Of a stretch of 64,000 nucleotides of DNA, positions 57,727 through 64,000 are shown piece by piece. The stretch covers positions 1,116,001 to 1,180,000 of the forward strand of contig NZ_CP048264.1 in NCBI RefSeq assembly GCF_019469185.1, in the 5' to 3' direction. The DNA comes from Gilliamella sp. ESL0441. Its GTDB lineage: Bacteria; Pseudomonadota; Gammaproteobacteria; Enterobacterales; Orbaceae. The position numbers were made by a program, and so were the translations under genes. The notes under the pieces were generated by a model. That model saw only the letters and a list, made by a program, of their open reading frames with translations, made no database searches and was not told the origin of the DNA. How positions within the stretch are numbered: position 1 is the stretch's first letter; each line of letters begins with the position of its first letter.

Positions 57727-59262
57727 TTAGTTTAAATGTTGTAATCCCCTAAAGAAATTCTCTTTATTGATATGTTTTCCGTTAAGAATAACTTCTTCTC
57801 GATCTTTCGCATATTCTAACTGTAAAGATAAATTTTTATCTTCATCCCCCTTGATATCGATATAAGGATTATTACCTAGAACCATTTTTGCCATCATGAC
57901 AAGATTATTGTACTCATTGGCCATCTTTTCTGCGCTTACATCATCAAGATCTTGGTTCGTGCTGTCTAGTTGGGCATTAAGACGAGCTAGTACTTTAAAA
58001 GGGATATTTAAGTCAATACTTAAATTTTTTAATTTCTCGATATCGAATTCTTCTGAGAAATTAATATCATTTTGTGCAATTATGTTTGTTTTAGCGTTAA
58101 TACTTCCTTCAGCATTTTTCCATCTAAAATAATCTAAGGATACTTTTATATCTTCATTGGAAGGGGGATTTAAAATGTATTTATCTTTAGGATCTAATGC
58201 ATAGCCTATTTTCTGAGCATCAATGCCGGAATAAGCAAGTGCTAATTCTCCAGAACCTAAATTTTGTTTACCATAATAAACTGATTCAATATCCGATCTT
58301 ATTGATGCATTGATAGTATTATTTTCATTTAGTCTATAATCTTGATCGAATGACATATTATTTATTTCAACTGAATGTTGCTTTGATGGAGTAATGCTAA
58401 ATTTTTCCATTTTGGTGTTGACTCTAATATTTTTAAATTTATAAATTCCTTTTAAATCAATATCGATATCATAAAAACCATTTATGTTTAAATTATTTAT
58501 TTTGGCTTGAGCATTCATATCGTTATTTACATCGATATCAATATTATCAACTCCAGCATTTAATTTCACCTGATTGACTGAATCATTTTGGCTTAGTTCA
58601 TAAATTGCATTAATATTATTCAATACTACATTTGTTTTATCTTCTGAATGATATTCTAATTTATCAACTGTTAATGTAAAAATTGGTAACGTTTGGATTT
58701 CATCTTTCTTTATCGTAAACATCAAACTACCTTTTGAAATATCTAACGTATGTTTAATGTTGCTTTTATTATCAAGAATCTTTATAGGTTTTGACTCAAA
58801 CTTACTGGTAATAAGACCATCATAATTAATACTGATATAACCACTATAAAAAGGTTGGTTTCCAGCAAGTTCCCATAGTTTTGGTGATGTTTGTTGTTTC
58901 ATTTCATTTTCAATCCAAACCATTTGTGGGGAAAATGTGCCTTTTAATAAAGCCGCCAATGGGAATGGACCATGGTGAATAGTGATTTCTTCATTCGTTA
59001 AAATATCAATTTTTTCATCAGGATTATTTTTAGGGATAAGCTCGATGTTTAAATTCAATTTAGTGGAAAAAATGTTTTTTTGATAATTATTTTTTTTAAT
59101 TACAATATCAAAATCTTTTTGTTTACGACTCAACTGCTCATTAAATTGCTCAATAGATGTATCAACATTTTCTTCAATAACATTACCTGTATGCCATGAT
59201 AGTCCAGTATATCCAATTCCTAACAATGCAATAATGCCAATAGCGAGTTTACTTTTCTTCAT
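57727..59262 (-). CDS. YdgA-like DUF945 protein, tandem copy 3
   Basis: The 511-residue protein has a signal anchor (MKKSKLAIGIIALLGIGYTGLSWHTGN), the hallmark HHGPFPLAALLKGTFSPQMVWIENEMKQQTSPKLWELAGNQPFYSGY (about 96-142), and a C-terminal IPFKVLARLNAQLD segment. It is the first of the three copies in the direction of transcription and lies downstream of mfd, separated by about 410 bases, so it has its own promoter. The same first five residues and gene length in all copies indicate duplication in this lineage. Confidence 0.87.
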   Translation of the reverse strand: MKKSKLAIGIIALLGIGYTGLSWHTGNVIEENVDTSIEQFNEQLSRKQKDFDIVIKKNNYQKNIFSTKLNLNIELIPKNNPDEKIDILTNEEITIHHGPFPLAALLKGTFSPQMVWIENEMKQQTSPKLWELAGNQPFYSGYISINYDGLITSKFESKPIKILDNKSNIKHTLDISKGSLMFTIKKDEIQTLPIFTLTVDKLEYHSEDKTNVVLNNINAIYELSQNDSVNQVKLNAGVDNIDIDVNNDMNAQAKINNLNINGFYDIDIDLKGIYKFKNIRVNTKMEKFSITPSKQHSVEINNMSFDQDYRLNENNTINASIRSDIESVYYGKQNLGSGELALAYSGIDAQKIGYALDPKDKYILNPPSNEDIKVSLDYFRWKNAEGSINAKTNIIAQNDINFSEEFDIEKLKNLSIDLNIPFKVLARLNAQLDSTNQDLDDVSAEKMANEYNNLVMMAKMVLGNNPYIDIKGDEDKNLSLQLEYAKDREEVILNGKHINKENFFRGLQHLN

Positions 59263-59594
59263 CGATTTTCTCTTTTAATTCATTATATTTAAATTATTGT
59301 TTCTAATTCAAAAACAAGTTTTATTAATATTATTCAGAACCTAATTTTCATTAGGGGGGTTAAGTTTAATCGATTTTTATGGGATAAGCGACAATTTATG
59401 TAGGTGAAAAAGGTTTATCTATTGACATGTTAATGATGGTTAATTTTTAACTAATACATGGTGTGAGTATATTTATGCTAAATACTAAATACTAAAGCGG
59501 CACTATTGATAATTTTCAATTAACAAATTTATAGCATTTTATCTGATAAATCCTATTTCCAAGTTATACTAAAACAGGTTGACTAATTAGGTTG

Positions 59595-59665
59595 CAATTA
59601 ATCACCAAATTCTTATTATAAAACTTTAGACAAATAGCATTTAATAAGAATTTGGTTAATTATTG
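59595..59665 (-). terminator. Long imperfect inverted repeat after mfd
   Basis: ACCAAATTCTTATTA (59604-59618) has its complement at 59642-59656, and the pairing continues imperfectly outward to 59595 and 59665. It starts nine bases past the mfd stop and probably ends mfd transcription. The rest of 59263-59594 holds no gene that I can see, only upstream sequence of the ydgA-like copy 3. Confidence 0.6.
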
Positions 59666-59673
59666 ATTTTCGA

Positions 59674-62600
59674 TCACTCTTTTCTATCTTGGTGCGCTGC
59701 AAAATCTGATAACAAACTTTTAATGTATTCAATGCGCTCGGTACGTTGTAAACCGGATTTTTGTAGTTTTAAACGGTTAGATCCCTCAAGACGGTAATTT
59801 TTTGGTTCTTTTTGAATTATTTCGATCAAATAATCTATTGATATTGTATTTTTGCTACCAAATTCGATGAATCCACCTTTTTCACCAAATTCAATCTTAA
59901 TAATGCCTAACTCTTTGGCACAATAGCGAATTTTGGTTGTTTCTAATAAAAATAGGACTGCATCCGGTAATTGTCCAAAGCGATCACGCATTTCAACTTG
60001 TATATCGGTCAGTTCATCTAAATGGTCAATGCTGGCAATTCGTTTATATAGTGACAAACGAGTGTTAACATCAGGAATAAAATCATCTGGAATTAATGTA
60101 GGTAAGCGTAATTCAACTTCCGTTTGCTGACTGGTCAGTAATGATTCAAGAGTTGGTTCTTTTCCTTCTTTCAACGATTTTACTGCATCTTCAAGTAGTT
60201 CAATATAAAGGTTAAATCCGATAGTTTCGATTTGCCCACTTTGATCGCTGCCTAACAATTCACCCGCACCTCGAATCTCAAGATCGTGCGTAGCTAAAGC
60301 AAAACCAGCACCTAAATCTTCCAAAGAGGCAATCGCATCAAGACGTTTTTTTGCATCTTTACTTAATAATTTAGGGTGAGGTGTTAATAAATAAGCATAC
60401 GCTTGGTGATATGAACGACCGACCCGACCACGCAACTGATGCAATTGCGCTAAACCAAATTTATCTGCACGCTCGATAATAATCGTATTAGCGTTAGGAA
60501 TATCAATGCCGGTTTCAACAATGGTGGTACAAACCAAAATATTAAAACGTTGATGATGAAAATCATTCATCACTCGCTCTAAATCCCGTTCATGCATTTG
60601 ACCATGACCAACAGCAATACGAGCTTCTGGCACCAATTCGGCTAACTTTTCACTTACGGTATTTATATCAGAGACATCATTATGCAAATAATAAATTTGC
60701 CCACCACGCAAAATTTCACGTAATATTGCTTCTCGAATGACTAAATCATCGTATTCCCTGACAAAGGTTTTTACTGCTAATCGACGAGCAGGTGGGGTAG
60801 CAATGATTGAAAGATCACGCATGCCACTCATCGCCATATTCAATGTTCGAGGAATAGGGGTAGCAGTTAGAGTCAAAATATCGATATTGGCTCGCATTGC
60901 TTTGATACGTTCTTTTTGACGAACACCAAAGCGATGCTCTTCGTCAACGATTAATAGCCCGAGATCTTTCCATTTCACATCTTCTTGCAACAATTTATGC
61001 GTGCCAATAATGATATCAATTTTGCCTTCACTAAGCGCCTGAATAATGGATTGTTGTTGTTTCGCTGTTTTGAAACGTGACAAGCATTCAATTCTTATTG
61101 GCCAATTGGCAAATCGGTCACAAAAACTTTCATAATGTTGTTGGGCAAGTAAAGTTGTTGGCACCAAAACTGCGGCTTGTTTTTGATTAATAACGGCTAA
61201 AAAGGCAGCTCGAATTGCAACCTCAGTTTTACCAAAACCAACGTCACCACAAACTAACCGATCCATAGCATAAGGCGAACACATATCACCAATAACAGCG
61301 CCAATAGCATTTTGCTGATCTTCTGTTTCTTGGTAAGGAAATGCTTGGCAAAACAACTCATATTGATCCCGATCTTGCTTAAATTCATAGCCCGGTTTCG
61401 TTTCACGTTCAGCATAAATATCCAATAGTTCAGCGGCGACATCACGCACTTTTTCGGCTGCTTTTTGTCTGGCTTTACTCCAAGCATCGGTTCCTAACTT
61501 ATTTAACGGAGCATTTTCTTCATCGCCTCCTGAGTAACGACTGATTAAATTAAGTGATGAAACAGGCACATAAAGCTTTGTATCGTTGGCATAGAGCAAA
61601 ATAAGATATTCAGCTGTAATTCCCCCTGTTTCTAAAGTCGTTAATCCCGCATATCTTCCTACGCCATGTTCTAAATGTACTACGGGTTTACCGGGAGTAA
61701 GCTCTGCTAAGCTACGAATTAAACTGTCGGTATTAATGGCTTGTTTACTCTCTTTTTTACGACGGATGACGCGTCGCCCAAAGAGTTCATTTTCAGTAAT
61801 AAAAGCATAATGATGATGTTGATCAATAAAACCTTGTTCGCTGGCACCAATCATAACGCAAAAGCGATTATCTACATTATTTAGTTCATCCAATTGGTGA
61901 ATTTGAGTAGGATGTATACGAATTCGACCTAGAATTTCCTGTAGTGCTTCTTTGCGACCTTCTGATTCGACCGAAAAGATGATTTTCCCATTAAATTGCT
62001 CAGTAAATTGGTTAAATTGTCGATAAGGATCTTTTTGTTGGATCTCAATTGCGATATCCGGTAAAGCAACAAATGGTAAATTGATACTTTTTGTTGATTC
62101 TTTGATTGATGAACTAGATAGGATCATCCGCGGATAATGTTTAAATTTGGCAAAAATTTCATCTGTTTTAGACCAAATGACTGAGGGAGCAAGAAGCGGT
62201 CGCATTGGATCAACTTTACGACTTTCAAATCGCTGATTAATATCTTGCCAATATTTGTTAGCAAATCGCTCAATATCAATTGTATTGATGATAAGTGTAT
62301 TATCTAAAAAATAAGAAAAAAGCATTGTTAGCGGTTCGTTAAAAAACAGTGCTTGCCAATATTCTATACCGGTCGGTAAAATATGCTTACTTACTTGTTG
62401 ATAAATACTTTCGGGTTCTAATCTTACTTCAAATTTTTCACGCCATTGACTGCGAAATAGCTCGATTGCTGCTCTATCAAATGGAAATTCGTGAGCAGGT
62501 AAAAGTTCAATTTTTGTGATTTCTTCAAGTGTTCGTTGGCTGTCTACATCAAACGTTCGGATGCTATCAATTTCATCATCAAAAAAATCAATACGATAAG

Positions 62601-63141
62601 GTCTATTGCTACCCATTGGAAAAATATCAAAAAGTGCGCCACGAGTTGCATATTCACCGTGCTCCATAACTTGACTTACAGAACGATAACCCGCATTTTC
62701 CAATTGCATTCTTAAATGTTCACGGCTAATTTGTAAACCCTTTTCCATGATAAAAACATGCCCACCTAAATAACTTTTTGGGCAAACTTTTTGCATCAAA
62801 GTATTAATCGGTAAAATCAGAGCGCCTTTCTTTAAATGCGAAAGATGATAAAGACAAGAAAGGCGTTCAGATACAATATCTTGATGAGGTGAAAAACTAT
62901 CATAAGGTAAGGTTTCCCAATCAGGAAATGTAAAAGCCGTAAAATCGCTAAATTGTTTTAACTCTTCATAAATACGAGTAGTTTGTTGCATATCATCTGT
63001 GATAATGACAACTAATCCATCATATGCAGCAATAGCTTGTGCACATACTTGTGAAAGCGATGATCCTACAAGTTGACCAAACTGTTTTATTTCACCTGAT
63101 TTTTGTGGAATAAGATCTGAAATATTAAGTATTTTCGACAT
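59674..63141 (-). CDS. mfd: Transcription-repair coupling factor Mfd
   Basis: The 1155-residue protein has an N-terminal UvrB-like region, the RNA-polymerase-interaction domain (LTPGKPVVHLEHGVGRYAGLTTLE, about 485-508), the translocase with Walker A CGDVGFGKTEVA (about 633), DEEHRFGVRQKE (about 735), and the TRG motif region LRGRVGRSYHQAYAYLL (about 905), then a C-terminal autoinhibitory domain. It frees stalled polymerase and recruits UvrA. Length agrees with E. coli (1148). It diverges from lolC. Confidence 0.98.
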   Translation of the reverse strand: MSKILNISDLIPQKSGEIKQFGQLVGSSLSQVCAQAIAAYDGLVVIITDDMQQTTRIYEELKQFSDFTAFTFPDWETLPYDSFSPHQDIVSERLSCLYHLSHLKKGALILPINTLMQKVCPKSYLGGHVFIMEKGLQISREHLRMQLENAGYRSVSQVMEHGEYATRGALFDIFPMGSNRPYRIDFFDDEIDSIRTFDVDSQRTLEEITKIELLPAHEFPFDRAAIELFRSQWREKFEVRLEPESIYQQVSKHILPTGIEYWQALFFNEPLTMLFSYFLDNTLIINTIDIERFANKYWQDINQRFESRKVDPMRPLLAPSVIWSKTDEIFAKFKHYPRMILSSSSIKESTKSINLPFVALPDIAIEIQQKDPYRQFNQFTEQFNGKIIFSVESEGRKEALQEILGRIRIHPTQIHQLDELNNVDNRFCVMIGASEQGFIDQHHHYAFITENELFGRRVIRRKKESKQAINTDSLIRSLAELTPGKPVVHLEHGVGRYAGLTTLETGGITAEYLILLYANDTKLYVPVSSLNLISRYSGGDEENAPLNKLGTDAWSKARQKAAEKVRDVAAELLDIYAERETKPGYEFKQDRDQYELFCQAFPYQETEDQQNAIGAVIGDMCSPYAMDRLVCGDVGFGKTEVAIRAAFLAVINQKQAAVLVPTTLLAQQHYESFCDRFANWPIRIECLSRFKTAKQQQSIIQALSEGKIDIIIGTHKLLQEDVKWKDLGLLIVDEEHRFGVRQKERIKAMRANIDILTLTATPIPRTLNMAMSGMRDLSIIATPPARRLAVKTFVREYDDLVIREAILREILRGGQIYYLHNDVSDINTVSEKLAELVPEARIAVGHGQMHERDLERVMNDFHHQRFNILVCTTIVETGIDIPNANTIIIERADKFGLAQLHQLRGRVGRSYHQAYAYLLTPHPKLLSKDAKKRLDAIASLEDLGAGFALATHDLEIRGAGELLGSDQSGQIETIGFNLYIELLEDAVKSLKEGKEPTLESLLTSQQTEVELRLPTLIPDDFIPDVNTRLSLYKRIASIDHLDELTDIQVEMRDRFGQLPDAVLFLLETTKIRYCAKELGIIKIEFGEKGGFIEFGSKNTISIDYLIEIIQKEPKNYRLEGSNRLKLQKSGLQRTERIEYIKSLLSDFAAHQDRKE

Positions 63142-63290
63142 GATAAGTTTTATTGATTTCGCAGCAAAATTATTGTTAGATTATAACGTAATTACTTGGT
63201 TGTTTTCTATAACTGTTTAATCCTGTATGATAAGCATCTTGCATTTAACTAGCAAAACTTTATTAAAAGTTTTAGGTATATAAATAATTT

Positions 63291-64000
63291 ATGTCAAAAA
63301 TATTTCGTCCATTAGCCTTTTATATCGGTCTTCGTTATGTTTACGGTCAAAAAACTGATGGTTTTGGTCGCTTTGTTTCATGGTTATCTATGATTGGTAT
63401 TTTGCTGGGATCATTAGGTTTAATTTTAGTTTTATCGGTAATGAATGGTCTTGAAGATCAGATGCAAAATAGTATTTTGAAATTTTTACCACAAGCGCAA
63501 ATTACGACTTCTCAAGGAAGGGTTAATGTTAATAACACGCCGAGTACGCCATTTGAAAAACTTAAAGGCGTTGTTCATGTCACAGAATTAGTTACCAGTG
63601 ATGTTGTTTTACAAAGTGAGCACAGTATCACCGTCAGTACCTTAATGGGCATTAAACCTAACGAAGGTGATCCTATCACTGATTTTATTTACAGCGGTTC
63701 GATTTCTGATTTACAAGCTGGAAAGTATAATGTCATTTTAGGGCAAACATTAGCCAATCAACTTGGTGTTAGTGTGGGGGATAAAATCCGTTTAATGGTT
63801 ACTGATGCAAGTCAAGTCACTCCGGTTGGGCGTATACCTTCTCAACGTCTTTTTAATGTTGCAGGTTTGTTTTCAGTCAATCATGATATCAATCAAGCGC
63901 TAATTTATGTTAATCAATATGATGCAAAAAATTTGCTACGGTATCCGGCCGATACAATTACCAGCTGGCGATTATTTTTAGAAAAACCGCTAAAAATTGC
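63291..64000 (+). CDS. lolC: Lipoprotein-releasing ABC transporter permease LolC, 5' part
   Basis: The frame runs open off the right edge, giving 236 residues. It begins MSKIFRPLAFYIGLRYVYG and has FGRFVSWLSMIGILLGSLGLILVLSVMNGLEDQMQNSILKFLPQA, then TSDVVLQSEHSITVSTLMGI, GKYNVILGQTLANQLGVSVGDKIRLMV and GRIPSQRLFNVAGLF, all matching the first half of E. coli LolC. One membrane segment precedes the large periplasmic loop. LolCDE moves mature lipoproteins from the inner membrane to LolA. mfd and lolCDE are neighbours in E. coli too. Confidence 0.92.
   Translation, partial: MSKIFRPLAFYIGLRYVYGQKTDGFGRFVSWLSMIGILLGSLGLILVLSVMNGLEDQMQNSILKFLPQAQITTSQGRVNVNNTPSTPFEKLKGVVHVTELVTSDVVLQSEHSITVSTLMGIKPNEGDPITDFIYSGSISDLQAGKYNVILGQTLANQLGVSVGDKIRLMVTDASQVTPVGRIPSQRLFNVAGLFSVNHDINQALIYVNQYDAKNLLRYPADTITSWRLFLEKPLKI

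Noticed and set aside
1..64000. CRISPR array, rRNA operon, insertion sequence or prophage
   Set aside because: No regular spaced repeats, no rRNA sequence, and no transposase, integrase or phage structural gene were seen anywhere in the window.

Overview
The window is AT-rich, densely coded gammaproteobacterial chromosome. The protein sequences resemble Enterobacterales and Pasteurellales, and several gene neighbourhoods match E. coli (yfbV-ackA-pta, the chu heme genes, mmuP-mmuM, mfd next to lolC, perM next to bcp, hemL near erpA). The low GC, short gaps, heme genes and store of polymorphic-toxin cassettes fit an Orbaceae gut symbiont such as Gilliamella. That assignment is inference from overall character; there is no rRNA in the window to prove it.

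Layout. 0-2.2 kb: a minus-strand envelope-stress module (DUF2170 protein, PspA homologue, YqiJ-like membrane protein). 2.4-10.5 kb: a heme uptake and anaerobic heme breakdown island. A TonB-dependent receptor and ChuT face left; ChuW, ChuX, ChuY, ChuU and HmuV face right; the shared control region has two Fur-box-like sites. 10.6-23.7 kb: ordinary genes (zntB, topB, mgtA with a long structured leader, ydcH, yjgR, perM, bcp, hemL), followed by erpA. 24.4-30.5 kb: an island of decayed polymorphic-toxin tails and immunity genes, all on the plus strand, ending just beyond the 3' end of a tRNA-Leu. 31-40 kb: yhcH-type gene, uvrA with a LexA box, plsY, priC, yfbV, ackA, pta. 40.4-45.5 kb: a family 25 glycosyltransferase, an HlyC-like acyltransferase homologue lacking the usual catalytic residues, and a large autotransporter with 35 consecutive prolines. 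45.6-54 kb: marR with an SRPBCC gene, guaA, SOS-controlled sulA, crcB, ribE, a PEBP protein, mmuM and mmuP. 54-59.3 kb: three tandem YdgA/DUF945 paralogues. 59.6-64 kb: mfd, and the start of lolC running off the right edge.

How the genes work together. The heme island forms a path from outer-membrane capture to periplasmic binding, ABC import and oxygen-independent ring opening by the radical-SAM enzyme ChuW, with ChuY as probable anaerobilin reductase. The toxin island contains no complete toxin: only Hint-domain tails, a nuclease tip related to the GH-E/endonuclease VII group, and at least seven intact or broken immunity-type genes. This is the pattern left when toxin tips are swapped at a full-length Rhs- or Cdi-type gene located elsewhere. 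SOS control is visible at uvrA and sulA, and Fur-type control at the heme island.

The strongest leads for something undescribed are the toxin/immunity array with its internal duplications and frameshifts, the HlyC-like protein paired with an autotransporter, the mgtA leader with a short translated frame, and the triple YdgA cluster.
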